Source: Streptomyces agglomeratus (GTDB taxonomy: Bacteria; Actinomycetota; Actinomycetes; Streptomycetales; Streptomycetaceae). From it: 64,000 bases of DNA. Below, in pieces: positions 27,544-38,924 of this stretch. Every line of letters starts with the position of its first letter. Position 1 is the first letter of the stretch. A program made the position numbers and the translations under genes. Below the pieces are notes generated by a model. The model did no database searches and was not told the DNA's origin. It saw nothing but the letters and a program-made list of their open reading frames with translations. The DNA lies in NCBI RefSeq assembly GCF_001746415.1, contig NZ_MEHJ01000001.1, forward strand, positions 2,625,001-2,689,000, in the 5' to 3' direction.

Positions 27544-29643
27544 ATGCCCGCACCCCACCAGTCGCCAACGGAGCAGATAAAAAGGACAGACCCCAAGAAA
27601 GCCCCCGAACGCGAGCCGCGCTCGACCGCGGCCGCACAGCCCCCAGGTGAGCCAATGATCGGTCGCATCCCTGTCCTGGACGTACGTCCCGCCGTCGACT
27701 GCGGCAGAAGGCCGGCGAAGGCGGTGGCCGGTGAGACGTTCGAAGTCACCGCCACCGTCTTCCGCGAGGGCCACGACGCCGTCGCCGCGAACGTCGTCCT
27801 GCGTGACCCGGCGGGCCGGGAGGGCCCCTGGACCCCGATGCGCGAACTCGCGCCGGGCACCGACCGCTGGGGGGCCCGCGTGACGCCCCTGGCCGAGGGG
27901 CAGTGGACGTACGCCGTGGAGGCATGGTCGGACCCCGTGGCCACCTGGCGCCACAACGCCCGGATCAAGATCCCGGCGGACCAGGACACCGAGCTGGTCC
28001 TCGCGGAGGGCGCGGAGCTGTACGAGCGGGCCGCATCGGGCGTGCCGAAGAAGGACGGGCGCGAGGCCGTCCTGGCCGCCGTGGACGCGCTGCGCGACAC
28101 CGCGAAGCCCCCCGCCGTCCGGCTCGCCGCCGCGCTCGGCCCGGAGGCGGACGCCGCGCTCTCCCGCCACCCGCTGCGCGAGCTGGTCACGTCCTCGCCC
28201 GAGATGCCGCTGCTCGTCGAGCGCGAGCGCGCGCTCTTCGGGTCCTGGTACGAGTTCTTCCCGCGTTCCGAGGGCGCACGTACCGACAAAAGAGGGAAGT
28301 GGAAGAGCGGCACGTTCAAGACGGCCGCCGAGCGGCTGCCCGCCGTCGCCGCGATGGGCTTCGACGTGGTCTACCTGCCGCCCGTTCACCCCATCGGCAC
28401 CACCCACCGCAAGGGCCCGAACAACACGCTTTCGGCGTCCGCCAAGGACGTCGGCGTGCCGTGGGCGATCGGTTCGGCGGACGGCGGCCACGACGCGATC
28501 CACCCCGACCTCGGCACCTTCGCGGACTTCGACGACTTCGTCGCACGCGCCCGGGACCTGCGCATGGAGATCGCGCTGGACTTCGCGCTCCAGTGCTCGC
28601 CCGACCACCCCTGGGTCAATGAGCACCCGGAGTGGTTCCACCACCGCGCCGACGGCTCCATCGCGTACGCCGAGAACCCGCCGAAGAAGTACCAGGACAT
28701 CTACCCGATCGCGTTCGACGCCGACATGCCGGGCCTGGTCAGGGAAACGCTCAGGGTGCTGCGGCTGTGGATGAGCCACGGCGTACGGATCTTCCGCGTC
28801 GACAATCCGCACACCAAGCCGGTGGTCTTCTGGGAGAAGGTCATCGCGGACATCAACCGCACCGACCCCGACGTCATCTTCCTCGCCGAGGCGTTCACGC
28901 GCCCCGCGATGATGCACACGCTCGGAGCGATCGGCTTCCAGCAGTCGTACACGTACTTCACCTGGCGCAACACCAAGCAGGAACTCACCGAGTACCTCAC
29001 CGAACTCACCGGCGACGCGGCTTCGTACATGCGCCCGAACTTCTTCGTGAACACCCCGGACATCCTGCACGCCTACCTCCAGCAGGGCGGCCGTCCCGCC
29101 TTCGAGGTACGGGCCGTGCTGGCCGCCACGCTGGCTCCCTCGTGGGGGGTGTACGCGGGCTACGAGCTGTGCGAGAACGCGCCGGCCAAGCCGGGCAGCG
29201 AGGAGTACCTCGACTCGGAGAAGTACCAACTGCGCCCGCGCGACTGGGAATCGGCCGAACGCGAGGGCCGCACCATCGCCCCGCTGATCACCACCCTCAA
29301 CCGCGTGCGCCGCCGTCACCCGGCGCTTCAGCAGCTGCGCGACCTGCACTTCCACCACGCCGACAACGACGCGGTCATCGCGTACTCGAAGCGCTCCGGT
29401 TCGAACATCGTTGTGGTGGTCGTCAACCTCGACCCTCACCACACCCAGGAGGCCACGGTCTCGTTGGACATGCCGGAACTCGGCCTCGACTGGTCCGATT
29501 CCGTCCCGGTGCGCGACGAGCTCACCGGCGAGACCTACCACTGGGGCAGGGCCAACTATGTGCGCCTCGAGCCGGGCCGTACGCCCGCGCACATCGTCGT
29601 CCTGCGACCGTCCCCGCCGATCGGAGGGTCACCCACATCATGA
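27544..29643 (+). CDS. glgE: Alpha-1,4-glucan:maltose-1-phosphate maltosyltransferase GlgE
   Basis: 699 residues from an ATG with AGGAG five bases upstream (a GTG one codon earlier is also possible). Domain order as in S. coelicolor GlgE1: N-terminal beta domain ([11 protein letters not shown]...[11 protein letters not shown]), helical insert, GH13_3 barrel and C-terminal beta domain. Catalytic residues: nucleophile Asp420 in [10 protein letters not shown], Glu449 in FLAEAFTRP and Asp506 in NTPDI. It transfers maltosyl units from maltose-1-phosphate onto alpha-1,4-glucan, releasing phosphate. First gene of glgE-treS-mak-glgB; treS overlaps its stop by four bases. The first 37 residues are a disordered extension. 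Confidence 0.97.
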   Translation: MPAPHQSPTEQIKRTDPKKAPEREPRSTAAAQPPGEPMIGRIPVLDVRPAVDCGRRPAKAVAGETFEVTATVFREGHDAVAANVVLRDPAGREGPWTPMRELAPGTDRWGARVTPLAEGQWTYAVEAWSDPVATWRHNARIKIPADQDTELVLAEGAELYERAASGVPKKDGREAVLAAVDALRDTAKPPAVRLAAALGPEADAALSRHPLRELVTSSPEMPLLVERERALFGSWYEFFPRSEGARTDKRGKWKSGTFKTAAERLPAVAAMGFDVVYLPPVHPIGTTHRKGPNNTLSASAKDVGVPWAIGSADGGHDAIHPDLGTFADFDDFVARARDLRMEIALDFALQCSPDHPWVNEHPEWFHHRADGSIAYAENPPKKYQDIYPIAFDADMPGLVRETLRVLRLWMSHGVRIFRVDNPHTKPVVFWEKVIADINRTDPDVIFLAEAFTRPAMMHTLGAIGFQQSYTYFTWRNTKQELTEYLTELTGDAASYMRPNFFVNTPDILHAYLQQGGRPAFEVRAVLAATLAPSWGVYAGYELCENAPAKPGSEEYLDSEKYQLRPRDWESAEREGRTIAPLITTLNRVRRRHPALQQLRDLHFHHADNDAVIAYSKRSGSNIVVVVVNLDPHHTQEATVSLDMPELGLDWSDSVPVRDELTGETYHWGRANYVRLEPGRTPAHIVVLRPSPPIGGSPTS

Positions 29644-31361
29644 TCGTCAATGAGCCCGTCCACGACACATTCGAGGACACTCCCGCCAAGGACCGCGACC
29701 CCGAGTGGTTCAAGCGCGCGGTGTTCTACGAGGTGCTCGTCCGATCCTTCCAGGACAGCAATGGAGACGGCGTCGGCGACCTCAAGGGCATCACCGCCAA
29801 GCTGGACTACCTCCAATGGCTCGGCGTCGACTGTCTCTGGCTGCCGCCGTTCTTCAAGTCACCGCTGCGCGACGGCGGTTACGACGTATCCGACTACACG
29901 TCCGTCCTCCCCGAGTTCGGTGACCTCGCCGACTTCGTGGAGTTCGTGGACGCCGCACACCACCGCGGCATGCGCGTCATCATCGACTTTGTCATGAACC
30001 ACACGAGCGACCAGCACCCGTGGTTCCAGGAGTCGCGGTCCGACCCGGACGGCCCCTACGGCGACTACTACGTCTGGGCCGACGACGACAAGCAGTACCA
30101 GGACGCCCGGATCATCTTCGTCGACACGGAGACGTCCAACTGGACCTTCGACCCGGTCCGCAAGCAGTACTTCTGGCACCGCTTCTTCTCGCACCAGCCG
30201 GATCTCAACTACGAGAACCCGGCCGTGCAGGAGGAGATGATCTCCGCCCTGCGCTTCTGGCTGGACCTGGGCATCGACGGCTTCCGCCTCGACGCCGTTC
30301 CCTACCTCTACCAGGAGGAGGGAACGAACTGCGAGAACCTCCCGCGCACCCATGAGTTCCTCAAGCGGGTCCGCACCGAGATCGACGCGTCCTACCCGGA
30401 CACCGTGATCCTCGCCGAGGCCAACCAGTGGCCGGAAGACGTCGTCGACTATTTCGGCGACTTCAAGAAGGGGGGCGACGAGTGCCACATGGCCTTCCAC
30501 TTCCCGGTCATGCCCCGCATCTTCATGGCCGTACGCCGTGAATCCCGCTACCCGGTGTCGGAAGTCCTGGCCAAGACCCCGGCCATCCCGTCCAACTGCC
30601 AGTGGGGCATCTTCCTGCGCAACCACGACGAGCTGACCCTCGAAATGGTCACGGACGAAGAGCGCGACTACATGTACGCGGAGTACGCCAAGGACCCGCG
30701 GATGCGCGCCAACATCGGCATCCGGCGGCGGCTCGCCCCGCTCCTCGACAACGACCGCAACCAGATCGAGCTGTTCACGGCTCTGCTCCTGTCGCTTCCC
30801 GGCTCGCCGATCCTGTACTACGGCGACGAGATCGGGATGGGCGACAACATCTGGCTGGGCGACCGGGACGCCGTGCGCACCCCGATGCAGTGGACCCCCG
30901 ACCGCAACGCCGGTTTCTCGTCCTGCGACCCGGGACGGCTCTTCCTCCCCACGATCATGGACCCCGTCTACGGGTACCAGGTCACCAACGTCGAGGCGGC
31001 GATGACCTCGCCCTCCTCGCTGCTGCACTGGACGCGGCGGATGATCGAGATCCGCAAGCAGAACCCGGCCTTCGGCCTCGGCTCGTACACCGAGCTGCCG
31101 TCGACCAACCCGGCCGTGATCGCGTTCCTGCGCGAGTACAAGGACGACCTGGTGCTGTGCGTCCACAACTTCTCGCGCTTCCCGCAGCCGACGGAACTCG
31201 ATCTCCAGACCTTCAACGGCCGTCATCCGGTCGAGCTGATCGGCGGGGTGCGATTCCCGGCCATCGGCGAATGGCCGTATCTGCTGACCCTCGCAGGTCA
31301 CGGCTTCTACTGGTTCCGGCTGCGCAAGGACCCGACGCCGCCGCCGGCCAAGCGCGCCTGA
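29640..31361 (+). CDS. treS: Trehalose synthase TreS (maltose alpha-D-glucosyltransferase)
   Basis: 573 residues, GH13_16. The ATG overlaps the glgE stop (ATGA). Catalytic residues: Asp218 in [10 protein letters not shown], Glu260 in LAEANQW and Asp330 in LRNHDELT. The calcium-site loop [11 protein letters not shown] is present. It isomerises trehalose and maltose; with Mak and GlgE this turns trehalose into maltose-1-phosphate and then glucan. The protein ends soon after the barrel's beta domain, so the maltokinase is not fused here, unlike in some relatives. A hairpin terminator follows, so mak may be partly uncoupled. Confidence 0.97.
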   Translation: MIVNEPVHDTFEDTPAKDRDPEWFKRAVFYEVLVRSFQDSNGDGVGDLKGITAKLDYLQWLGVDCLWLPPFFKSPLRDGGYDVSDYTSVLPEFGDLADFVEFVDAAHHRGMRVIIDFVMNHTSDQHPWFQESRSDPDGPYGDYYVWADDDKQYQDARIIFVDTETSNWTFDPVRKQYFWHRFFSHQPDLNYENPAVQEEMISALRFWLDLGIDGFRLDAVPYLYQEEGTNCENLPRTHEFLKRVRTEIDASYPDTVILAEANQWPEDVVDYFGDFKKGGDECHMAFHFPVMPRIFMAVRRESRYPVSEVLAKTPAIPSNCQWGIFLRNHDELTLEMVTDEERDYMYAEYAKDPRMRANIGIRRRLAPLLDNDRNQIELFTALLLSLPGSPILYYGDEIGMGDNIWLGDRDAVRTPMQWTPDRNAGFSSCDPGRLFLPTIMDPVYGYQVTNVEAAMTSPSSLLHWTRRMIEIRKQNPAFGLGSYTELPSTNPAVIAFLREYKDDLVLCVHNFSRFPQPTELDLQTFNGRHPVELIGGVRFPAIGEWPYLLTLAGHGFYWFRLRKDPTPPPAKRA

Positions 31362-31375
31362 AGTACCGTCCGGCG

Positions 31376-31397
31376 CGGGGCGGTTTCCACCGCCCCG
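31376..31397 (+). terminator. Short hairpin after treS
   Basis: A 9-bp stem (CGGGGCGGT at 31376-31384 with 31389-31397) and 4-nt loop TTCC, 15 bases after the treS stop. It could end or attenuate the glgE-treS transcript before mak, which has a 203-bp leader. Confidence 0.65.
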
Positions 31398-31564
31398 CCC
31401 TGGGCACTCTCCCCCTCATATCGGGTCCGTACGGACGATCCCCGACCCGACACTTCCCGCGTTTCGACTGCGGGGAGAACCCCACGCACCGCCCGGACAG
31501 CTACGGTCGCAATCCGGGACACTCTGCGCATCCTGTGGCGTGCCCGGGGAAAGGACGCGATGCC

Positions 31565-33286
31565 ATGTCGGAGGCTGCATCCACCCGGAGTACGGTCGCC
31601 CGCCGCGCCACTCCGCCGGCCCCACCCCCGGCGCTGCTCCCCTCGCTGGCGCCGCTGCTGCACGAATGGCTGCCCAGGCAGCGGTGGTTCGCCGGAAAGG
31701 GACGCCCGGTCACCGGGTTCTCGCTCGTCGCCGCCACGGAGTTGCTGCCCGCGGGCGGCGGCTCCGGTGGCGGTGCTCCGGGCGCTCCCGGGCTGCTGCA
31801 TCTGCTGGTGAGCGTTCAGCAGCCCGCCGGTTCCACCCACGGTCCGCCGGCGCCGCCGGTGGCCGACTGCTATCAACTGCTGCTCGGCGTACGGTCCGCG
31901 CTGCCGCCACGGCTGGCACCGGCCCTGATCGGGCACGTACAGGAGGGCCCGCTGGCCGGTCTCACCGTCTACGACGCGCTGCTGGACCCGCGGCTGGCGG
32001 GTCTCCTTCTGGAGCGGCTGCGCAACACGGGTGCGCCGGGGGCGCTGCGCTTCGAGCGCGACCCGTCGGTCGTCATCCCGCCCGGCCTCACGCCGAGGCC
32101 GCTGGGCGCGGAACAGTCCAACTCGTCCCTCGTCTATGGAGATTCGTTCATTCTCAAGGTCTTCCGACGGGTCAGTCCCGGCTCCAATCCGGATCTGGAG
32201 CTGCCGCTGGCCCTCGCCCGCAAGGGCTGCGAGCGCGTGCCGGCGCCGGTCGCCTGGTACGAGGCCGACAACGCCGACGATCCGTACGAGCCCTACACCC
32301 TCGGAGTCCTGCAACCCTTCCTGCACGGCTCGGAGGACGGCTGGCAGCGCGCGCTGCGGGCCCTCGCCGTCGGAAACGACTTCACCGCCGACGCGCAGGC
32401 GCTGGGCCGGGCCACCGCCGAGGTGCACACCGCGCTCGCCGACGCCCTGCCGACGGTGACGCTGCGCAGGCAGCAGACGGAGGCACTGGCGGCGGCGATG
32501 ACCGAACGGCTCGACGCGGCGGCGCAGGCGGTGCCCGCCCTGGTTCCGTACGTCCCGGCCCTGCGCACCGCGTTCGACGCGTTCGCGGCGCGGGGGCGGG
32601 CAGGGCGGGCGTGGCCGGCCCAGCGGGTGCACGGCGACCTGCACCTGGGGCAGACGCTCCGGGCGCCGGGCGGTGAGTGGTCGGTGATCGACTTCGAGGG
32701 GGAGCCGTCGCGCCCGCTCGCGGAACGGCGCCGCCCGCAGCCGGTCGTACGCGACGTGGCGGGGATGCTCAGGTCCTTCGACTACGCGGCGCGCTCGCAC
32801 CAGCCGTGGGACGCGGAGTGGGCGACACGGTGCCGGGAGGCGTTCTGCGACGGCTACGCGAAGGCGTCCGGCAGCGATCCGCGGGACGAGCCGGAGCTGC
32901 TGCGGGCGTACGAGACGGACAAGGCGGTGTACGAGGTCCTCTACGAGGCCCGCCACCGCCCGGACTGGCTCCCGGTCCCCCTGGCCGCCATCCACCGCCT
33001 GGCGTCGGCGACCCCGACCGGCCTCGCGGCGGCGCCCGCCGGCTCGGTCGGCCACCGCCACGGGACCACTTCGGGCGGCGTGTCCGGCCACCGCCCGGAG
33101 AGCTCCGCGCACCGCACCGCCGGCCCGTTCCACGGGGCGGCGCAGCGGCACGGCGGCGGGGCGGGTTCCACCCGGCCCCCGGGGACGCCCCCGCACAGCC
33201 ACCCCGCACCGCCCTCGGACCCCACCGGCCACCGCGCAACCGAACCGCCCCCGGACACCGACCACACCCCGGGACCGACGCCATGA
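31565..33286 (+). CDS. mak: Maltokinase Mak (Pep2)
   Basis: 573 residues, ATG with AAAGGA upstream. Kinase of the aminoglycoside phosphotransferase-like fold: [15 protein letters not shown] near the N-terminus is the maltokinase cap signature, HGDLHLGQ carries catalytic Asp358, and VIDFEGEP is the metal-binding DFE. It phosphorylates maltose to maltose-1-phosphate with ATP, the donor for GlgE. The last 80 or so residues are a His/Pro/Gly-rich low-complexity tail not found in compact maltokinases. The stop overlaps the ATG of a 67-codon frame (33283) that bridges to glgB. Confidence 0.95.
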   Translation: MSEAASTRSTVARRATPPAPPPALLPSLAPLLHEWLPRQRWFAGKGRPVTGFSLVAATELLPAGGGSGGGAPGAPGLLHLLVSVQQPAGSTHGPPAPPVADCYQLLLGVRSALPPRLAPALIGHVQEGPLAGLTVYDALLDPRLAGLLLERLRNTGAPGALRFERDPSVVIPPGLTPRPLGAEQSNSSLVYGDSFILKVFRRVSPGSNPDLELPLALARKGCERVPAPVAWYEADNADDPYEPYTLGVLQPFLHGSEDGWQRALRALAVGNDFTADAQALGRATAEVHTALADALPTVTLRRQQTEALAAAMTERLDAAAQAVPALVPYVPALRTAFDAFAARGRAGRAWPAQRVHGDLHLGQTLRAPGGEWSVIDFEGEPSRPLAERRRPQPVVRDVAGMLRSFDYAARSHQPWDAEWATRCREAFCDGYAKASGSDPRDEPELLRAYETDKAVYEVLYEARHRPDWLPVPLAAIHRLASATPTGLAAAPAGSVGHRHGTTSGGVSGHRPESSAHRTAGPFHGAAQRHGGGAGSTRPPGTPPHSHPAPPSDPTGHRATEPPPDTDHTPGPTP

Positions 33287-33486
33287 TCCGACACCGGTCA
33301 GCACGACCCTCCGCACGCCCGCGCGGCCTGGCCGGCCCGTGGGCGGCCGGGGGCGGCCGCGGGCGCCTGTGGCTCCGGCGCGCGGCCGGACCACCGGGCC
33401 CGCGCGCCCCCGCGCCACGCGATTCAGCCAATCTCCCCCCGTCCACCGCACCCGACCGGATCCTCCCGAGGAGGCCGCACCCGTGA
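33283..33486 (+). CDS. Possible 67-residue bridging ORF between mak and glgB
   Basis: An open frame begins with the ATG that overlaps the mak stop (ATGA) and ends with a TGA overlapping the glgB GTG (GTGA). The product ([15 protein letters not shown]...LPRRPHP) is Arg/Pro/Ala-rich with no recognisable fold and no Shine-Dalgarno. It may be chance, or a coupling leader that carries ribosomes from mak into glgB. Low certainty that it is a gene. Confidence 0.2.
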   Translation: MIRHRSARPSARPRGLAGPWAAGGGRGRLWLRRAAGPPGPRAPAPRDSANLPPSTAPDRILPRRPHP

Positions 33487-36119
33487 CCCCCCGTCCACCG
33501 TCCCGCAAGTCCGCCGAGTCCCCGAACGCGCCCACGCCGCCCGAGGCGGCGCAGCCCGAGGCGGCGCAGCCCGAGGCCGCGCCGCCCGCGGCGCCGCGCA
33601 AGCGGGCCAAGTCCGCCAGGGCTCCCAAGCAGGCAGAGGCGATCGAGCCGACCCAGGCTCCGCAGGACGCTCCGCAGCCCCTGAAGGCCGCCGAGACCCC
33701 GCCGCCGCGCAAGCCCGCCAGGGCGGTGAAGCAGCCCAGGCCGGCCAGGACCGCCAAGGTCACGCAGTCCCCGGCCGCCGCGGGTCCTCCCGACTCCGCC
33801 GCCAAGGCCGCTCAGGACGCGGAGTCCGGCAAGCCGCAGGCCGCCGCGCGCGCGGCCAGGAGCGCCAAGAACACGAAGGCCGACAAGGCCGAAAAGGCCG
33901 CCACGCCCCGGCGGACCAAGGCTCCCCAGCCGCAGCCGGACGGCCCCGCCCTCCACGGCAGTGACCGGGACCGGCTGCTGGCCGGCGGTCATCACGACCC
34001 GCACGGCCTGCTCGGCGCCCACCCCGTTCAGGGAGCCGCGAAGGGCGTCGTCTTCCGTGCGCTGCGGCCCTTCGCCCGGGCCGTCACCGTGCTGGCCGAC
34101 GGGCACCGCACGCCGCTGCACGACGACGGCGACGGCCTGTTCTCCGGCGTGCTGCCGCTGGACGCCGTGCCGCCGGAGTACAGCCTGGTCGTCACGTACG
34201 ACGACAACGAGCTGGAGGTGCAGGACCCGTACCGCTTCCTGCCCGCGCTCGGTGAACTCGACCTGTACCTCATCGGCGAGGGCCGCCACGAGGAGCTGTG
34301 GCGGGCGCTCGGCGCGCAGCCGATGGTCCACCAGGGCGTGAGCGGCACCCGCTTCACCGTCTGGGCGCCGAACGCGCGCGGCGTGCGCGTCGCGGGCGAC
34401 TTCAACTACTGGAACGGCACCGGGTTCCCGATGCGTTCCCTCGGCTCGTCGGGTGTCTGGGAGCTGTTCGTGCCCGGCGTCGGCGAGGGCACGCTCTACA
34501 AGTTCGAGATCATGCGCCCGGACGGCAGTCACACGATGCGCGCCGACCCGATGGCCCGGCGCACCGAGTGCCCGCCCGCCAACGCGTCCATCGTGACGGC
34601 CTCGCACCACGAGTGGCGCGACCAGGAGTGGATGGAGCACCGGGCCGACCGGCCCGTGCACAAGGCTCCGTTCTCGGTCTACGAGGTGCACCTGGCCTCG
34701 TGGCGGCCCGGACTGTCGTACCGCGAGCTCGCCGAGCAGCTTCCCGCGTACGTCGCCGATCTGGGCTTCACCCATGTCGAGCTGATGCCGGTCGCCGAGC
34801 ACCCCTTCGGCGGCTCGTGGGGCTACCAGGTCACCGGCCTGTACGCCCCGACGGCCCGCATGGGCACGCCCGACGACTTCCGGTTCCTGGTGGAGTCGCT
34901 GCACCGGGCCGGCATCGGCGTGATCATGGACTGGGTCCCGGCCCACTTCCCCAAGGACGACTGGGCGCTGGCGCGGTTCGACGGCGCGAACCTGTACGAG
35001 CACGAGGACTGGCGGCGCGCCGAGCACCCCGACTGGGGCACGCTCGAATTCGACTACGGCCGCCCGGAGGTGCGCAACTTCCTGGTCGCCAACGCCACGT
35101 ACTGGTGCGAGGAGTTCCACATCGACGGCCTGCGCGTCGACGCGGTCGCCTCGATGCTCTACCTCGACTACTCGCGCGAGGACGGCGAGTGGGCGCCGAA
35201 CGAGTTCGGTGGCCGCGACAATCCGGACGCCGTGGCCTTCCTCCAGGAGATGAACGCGACCGTCTACCGCCGCAACCCCGGCGTCGTGACGATCGCCGAG
35301 GAGTCCACGGCCTGGGACGGCGTGACCCGCCCCACCGACAGCGGCGGCCTGGGCTTCGGCCTGAAGTGGAACATGGGGTGGATGCACGACTCGCTGGTGT
35401 ACATCAGCAAGGAGCCGGTGCACCGCAAGTACCACCACAACGAGATGACCTTCTCGATGGTGTACGCGTACAGCGAGAACTACGTGCTGCCCATCTCGCA
35501 CGACGAGGTGGTGCACGGCAAGCAGGCCCTGGTGAGCAAGATGCCGGGCGACTGGTGGCAGCAGCGCGCCAACCACCGCGCGTACCTCGCCTACATGTGG
35601 GCGCACCCCGGCAAGCAGCTCCTGTTCATGGGACAGGAGTTCGCCCAGGGAGCGGAGTGGTCGGAGGGGCACGGCCCCGACTGGTGGCTGCTCGACCCGT
35701 CGTACTCGGCGGAGCCCGACCACCGCGGTGTACGTGACCTGGTGCGCGACCTCAACCAGGTGTACACCGCCACGCCCGCCCTGTGGGAGCTGGACACGTC
35801 GCCCGAGGGCTTCACGTGGGTGGCGGGCGACGCCGCCGAGGACAACGTCTTCGCGTTCCTGCGCTTCGACGCGAAGAGCGGTCCCCTGCTGGCCGTCTCC
35901 AACTTCTCGCCGGTCGTCCGGCACGGGTACCGGCTCTGCGTGCCGGACCTGATCCCGGCCTGGACGGAGGTCCTGAACACGGACGCGGCCCAGTACGGGG
36001 GCAGCGACGTACGCAACACCGAGCCGCTCAAGCCCGAGCCGGCCGGGGCGCACGGGGGCCGGCCGAGTCTGGAGCTGACGCTGCCGCCGCTTGCGACGGT
36101 GTGGTTCAGGCCGGCCTGA
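33483..36119 (+). CDS. glgB: 1,4-alpha-glucan branching enzyme GlgB
   Basis: 878 residues from a GTG with GAGGAGG upstream. Residues 1-155 are an Ala/Pro/Lys-rich disordered extension with PEAAQ repeats; then two CBM48/N-terminal modules (about 165-350), the GH13_9 barrel and a C-terminal beta domain. Catalytic residues: Asp553 in [11 protein letters not shown], Glu606 in TIAEEST and Asp674 in ISHDEVVHG. It cuts alpha-1,4 chains and rejoins them as alpha-1,6 branches on GlgE-made glucan. Its 3' end overlaps the convergent helD gene by 14 bp. Confidence 0.96.
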   Translation: MTPRPPSRKSAESPNAPTPPEAAQPEAAQPEAAPPAAPRKRAKSARAPKQAEAIEPTQAPQDAPQPLKAAETPPPRKPARAVKQPRPARTAKVTQSPAAAGPPDSAAKAAQDAESGKPQAAARAARSAKNTKADKAEKAATPRRTKAPQPQPDGPALHGSDRDRLLAGGHHDPHGLLGAHPVQGAAKGVVFRALRPFARAVTVLADGHRTPLHDDGDGLFSGVLPLDAVPPEYSLVVTYDDNELEVQDPYRFLPALGELDLYLIGEGRHEELWRALGAQPMVHQGVSGTRFTVWAPNARGVRVAGDFNYWNGTGFPMRSLGSSGVWELFVPGVGEGTLYKFEIMRPDGSHTMRADPMARRTECPPANASIVTASHHEWRDQEWMEHRADRPVHKAPFSVYEVHLASWRPGLSYRELAEQLPAYVADLGFTHVELMPVAEHPFGGSWGYQVTGLYAPTARMGTPDDFRFLVESLHRAGIGVIMDWVPAHFPKDDWALARFDGANLYEHEDWRRAEHPDWGTLEFDYGRPEVRNFLVANATYWCEEFHIDGLRVDAVASMLYLDYSREDGEWAPNEFGGRDNPDAVAFLQEMNATVYRRNPGVVTIAEESTAWDGVTRPTDSGGLGFGLKWNMGWMHDSLVYISKEPVHRKYHHNEMTFSMVYAYSENYVLPISHDEVVHGKQALVSKMPGDWWQQRANHRAYLAYMWAHPGKQLLFMGQEFAQGAEWSEGHGPDWWLLDPSYSAEPDHRGVRDLVRDLNQVYTATPALWELDTSPEGFTWVAGDAAEDNVFAFLRFDAKSGPLLAVSNFSPVVRHGYRLCVPDLIPAWTEVLNTDAAQYGGSDVRNTEPLKPEPAGAHGGRPSLELTLPPLATVWFRPA

Positions 36120-38421
36120 CCGCTTCCTGGATCTGCTGCGTCTCCTGCGTCTCCTGCGTGAGCCCTTCCCGGAGGCATTCGGGAAGGGCTCCCGTGTGGA
36201 CGACGGCGAGCTGCTGCGTGGCCCGGGTCAGGGCGACGTAGAGATCGTTCGCGCCGCGCGCGGAGCCGGCGAGGATCCGTCCCGGTTCGACGACGACCAC
36301 CGTGTCGAACTCCAGGCCCTTCGTCTGCCGGGGGTCGAGGAGCACGACGTCCCGGGTGAGGTCGGGTGTGGTGCCGTACGACGCGCCGGGCAGCGCGGCG
36401 ACGAGCTCCGGGTGCAGGGCGGCGGGGGCGACGACGGCCAGCCGGCCCTCCCGCGGCGCCTCGTCGGCGACCGTCTCGGCGACGGTACGTGCGAGGTCCT
36501 CCGGCCGCGCCCCGCGCGCCCGGGGCCGTACACCGGTGGAGCGGACGGAGCCCGGCGGTTCGAAGGAGGGGTCCTCGGCACGCCGTACACCTGCCGCGAC
36601 CTCCATGATCTCGGCGGGCGTACGGTAGTTGACGCGCAGGCGGGTGTGCTCCCAGCGGTCCCCGACGTACGGGCCGAGGATCTGCTGCCAGGAGTCGCAG
36701 CCCGCCTCGTCACCGGTCTGCGCCGGGTCGCCGACCAGCGTCATGGAGCGGGTCGGGCAGCGGCGCATCAGCAACCGCCAGGTCATGGCGGACAGTTCCT
36801 GCGCCTCGTCGACGATGATGTGGCCGAAGGCCCAGGTGCGGTCGGCGGCGGCCCGTTCGGCGGCGCTGCGGTGGTCGGCCTCCTCGTGGCGCTCGGCCAT
36901 CCGCTCGGCGTCGACGATGTCGTGGGCGCCCAGCACCTCGGACGCGTCCTTGTCGACGTCCTCCTTGTCCTCGAACTCGTAGGTACGGGAGGCGTACGCC
37001 ATGTCCAGCACGCCCTGGGCGTAGGCGATGCGCTGCTGGCGCTCGGCCTCCTCGGCGGCCCGCGCGGCCGAGTCGTCATGGCCGAGCAGTTCGGCGGCCT
37101 CGTCGAGGAGCGGCACGTCGGCGGGCGTCCAGGGGCCGCCGGTGCGCCGGATCAGCTCGGCGTCGATGTCCGGCAGGTACACGGGGTCGGCGAGGTACTC
37201 GGTGACCAGCTGCTGCGGGGTGAGCATCGGCCACAGCTCTTCGATGGCCGCGTGCACCTCGCCACTGAGCGCGATGGCCTTGCCGAGCTGCGCGATGTCG
37301 TCGGGGCCGAGGAAGTTGGGGCCGCCGTACGGGTCGGCGCCGATCCGATCGGCGAGCTGCTCGGTGAGCGCGTCGATGATCCGGAAGGCGAAGTGGGGGC
37401 GGGCCAGATTGTGCGGCAGCCCGGTCTGACGGGCGGCGGCCCGGGCGTCCTCCGCCATCGCCCGGTCCAGTACCAGCCTGCCGTCGTCGTGCTCGATCTC
37501 GATGCCCGGGTCGGGCGCGGTCTGACGGTCCCGTACGAAACGGGCGAGGGCGTCCGCCATGGTGGCCCGGCCCTTGACCTCGGCGGCCGCCGAGGTGTCC
37601 GTTCCGGTGGCGGTGACGCCCGGGAACAGCTCGCCCACGGTCGCCAGCAGCACGCCGGTCTCACCGAGCGAGGGCAGTACTTCCCCGATGTACGCGAGGA
37701 ACGCGGGGTTGGGCCCGACGATCAGCACGCCCCGGCGGGCGAGCAGGTCGCGGTACGCGTACAGCAGGTACGCCGCCCGGTGCAGCGCGACGACGGTCTT
37801 GCCGGTGCCGGGTCCGCCCTCCACGACGAGTACGCCCTGGTGCGGGCCCCGGATGATGCGGTCCTGCTCGGCCTGGATGGTCCGCACGATGTCGTGCATC
37901 CGCCCGGAGCGGGCCGCGTCCAGCGCGGCGAGCAGCACGGTGTCGGCGGCGGAGCCCTCGTGGCCGGTACGGGTGGTGTCGGTCAGATCGAGGATCTCGT
38001 CGTGCAGGGCGGTGACGGTCCGGCCCTCGGTGCTGATGTGCCGGCGGCGTCGCAGGCCCATCGGGGAATATCCGGTCGCGAGATAGAAGGGGCGGGCGAT
38101 GTCGGCACGCCAGTCGATGACAAGAGGAGTACGGTCGGCGTCGCTCTGCCGGATTCCGATGCGCCCCATGTGGTACTGGCGTCCGTCCTGGAAGTCCAGG
38201 CGCCCGAAGCAGAGCCCGCTCTCTCCCGCATTGAATGCGGCGAGCAGTCCGGACTGCTCGGCCACCAGCACGTCGCGCTCCAGCTTCGCCTGGTGGTGGC
38301 CCGTGCCCACCTGCGTCAACGCGCCGCGCACCGTGGACTCCGCCTCTTCGCGCAGGTCGTCGAGGCGCGCGTAGAGACCGGTAATGAATTCCTGCTCCTT
38401 CTGAAATTCCTCGGTTGACAA
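36106..38421 (-). CDS. HelD-like UvrD/Rep-family ATPase (RNA polymerase recycling)
   Basis: 771 residues from a TTG at 38421, chosen because GGGAG lies five bases before it and the product begins (M)[11 protein letters not shown]; a TTG at 38436 is possible. An N-terminal coiled-coil arm, then split UvrD-type ATPase domains: Walker A GGPGTGKT (Lys about 208), VDEAQELS (motif II), GDPAQTGD and [22 protein letters not shown] and [10 protein letters not shown]. HelD proteins insert into stalled RNA polymerase and release it from DNA; an actinobacterial subtype (HelR) also gives rifamycin tolerance. No rifamycin-associated element (GGGGCTTGC type) was seen upstream, so the housekeeping subtype is favoured. 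The tail ends in a QET repeat. Confidence 0.88.
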   Translation of the reverse strand: MSTEEFQKEQEFITGLYARLDDLREEAESTVRGALTQVGTGHHQAKLERDVLVAEQSGLLAAFNAGESGLCFGRLDFQDGRQYHMGRIGIRQSDADRTPLVIDWRADIARPFYLATGYSPMGLRRRRHISTEGRTVTALHDEILDLTDTTRTGHEGSAADTVLLAALDAARSGRMHDIVRTIQAEQDRIIRGPHQGVLVVEGGPGTGKTVVALHRAAYLLYAYRDLLARRGVLIVGPNPAFLAYIGEVLPSLGETGVLLATVGELFPGVTATGTDTSAAAEVKGRATMADALARFVRDRQTAPDPGIEIEHDDGRLVLDRAMAEDARAAARQTGLPHNLARPHFAFRIIDALTEQLADRIGADPYGGPNFLGPDDIAQLGKAIALSGEVHAAIEELWPMLTPQQLVTEYLADPVYLPDIDAELIRRTGGPWTPADVPLLDEAAELLGHDDSAARAAEEAERQQRIAYAQGVLDMAYASRTYEFEDKEDVDKDASEVLGAHDIVDAERMAERHEEADHRSAAERAAADRTWAFGHIIVDEAQELSAMTWRLLMRRCPTRSMTLVGDPAQTGDEAGCDSWQQILGPYVGDRWEHTRLRVNYRTPAEIMEVAAGVRRAEDPSFEPPGSVRSTGVRPRARGARPEDLARTVAETVADEAPREGRLAVVAPAALHPELVAALPGASYGTTPDLTRDVVLLDPRQTKGLEFDTVVVVEPGRILAGSARGANDLYVALTRATQQLAVVHTGALPECLREGLTQETQETQQIQEAVRPA
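36161..36190 (+). terminator. glgB terminator located inside the helD coding end
   Basis: An 11-bp stem (AGCCCTTCCCG at 36161-36171 with 36180-36190) and 8-nt loop, 42 bases past the glgB stop. Because the two genes converge and overlap, the hairpin lies in the last codons of helD. Confidence 0.65.
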
Positions 38422-38510
38422 TTCAGCTCCCAACAAGCTATGCTGTGTTCATGCGGCACCTCTGTGACCAATTTAATACAAGGTCGCAGAAACGCTCAAT
38501 ATACACAGAG

Positions 38511-38544
38511 AAATACCCCGGGTGTCAATTTCCCCGGGGTATTT
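38511..38544 (-). terminator. Terminator between thioredoxin and helD genes
   Basis: A 12-bp perfect stem (AAATACCCCGGG at 38511-38522 with 38533-38544), 10-nt loop. It lies 27 bases past the thioredoxin stop and before the AT-rich helD promoter region (about 38430-38510). Confidence 0.8.
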
Positions 38545-38570
38545 CTTTTGCCCTGTCCGCAGCCGGTCGC

Positions 38571-38924
38571 CTACCTCTCCGCCGGCTCCAGCTCAAGCTC
38601 CTGCTGGAGCTCCGCGAGGAGCCGGCGCTTGGGGCGGGCGCCGACCATCTGCTTCACGGGCTCGCCGTCGCGGAAGACGATGAGCGTCGGCATGGACAGC
38701 ACGCCGTACCGCAGGGTCGTCTCGGGGTTCATGTCCACATCGAGCTGGACGACCTTGAGCCGGCCGGCTTCCTCCCGGGCCACCTCGCTCAGTACGGGCG
38801 CGAGCTGACGGCAGGGCCCGCACCAGTCGGCCGTGAACTCGACCAGGACCGGCAGCCCGGATTTCAGTACGTCGTCGCCGAAGGTCGCGTCCGTGACCTC
38901 GTCCACATCCACTGCTCGCACCAT
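38571..38924 (-). CDS. Thioredoxin
   Basis: 117 residues with the classical active site WCGPCR (Cys35, Cys38), the cis-Pro in SMPTLIVF, and VKVVQLDVD-type beta strand (LKVVQLDVD). A cytosolic dithiol reductant maintained by thioredoxin reductase, which is not in this window. Its ATG overlaps the stop of the upstream MerR gene by one base (TGATG), with GAGGAG inside the regulator's 3' end, so the two are translationally coupled. This points to a redox- or metal-responsive unit. Confidence 0.95.
   Translation of the reverse strand: MVRAVDVDEVTDATFGDDVLKSGLPVLVEFTADWCGPCRQLAPVLSEVAREEAGRLKVVQLDVDMNPETTLRYGVLSMPTLIVFRDGEPVKQMVGARPKRRLLAELQQELELEPAER

Noticed and set aside
36050..36190. Possible CRISPR-like short repeats (CTCCTGCGT x3)
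   Set aside because: Nine-base units without spacers, inside helD coding for a QET repeat.
38415..38445. Plus-strand TTGACA and TATGCT spaced by 18 bp
   Set aside because: It fits a sigma70 consensus, but it covers the helD start on the opposite strand and points into the antisense of the terminator and thioredoxin, with no gene downstream. Kept only as a possible antisense promoter.
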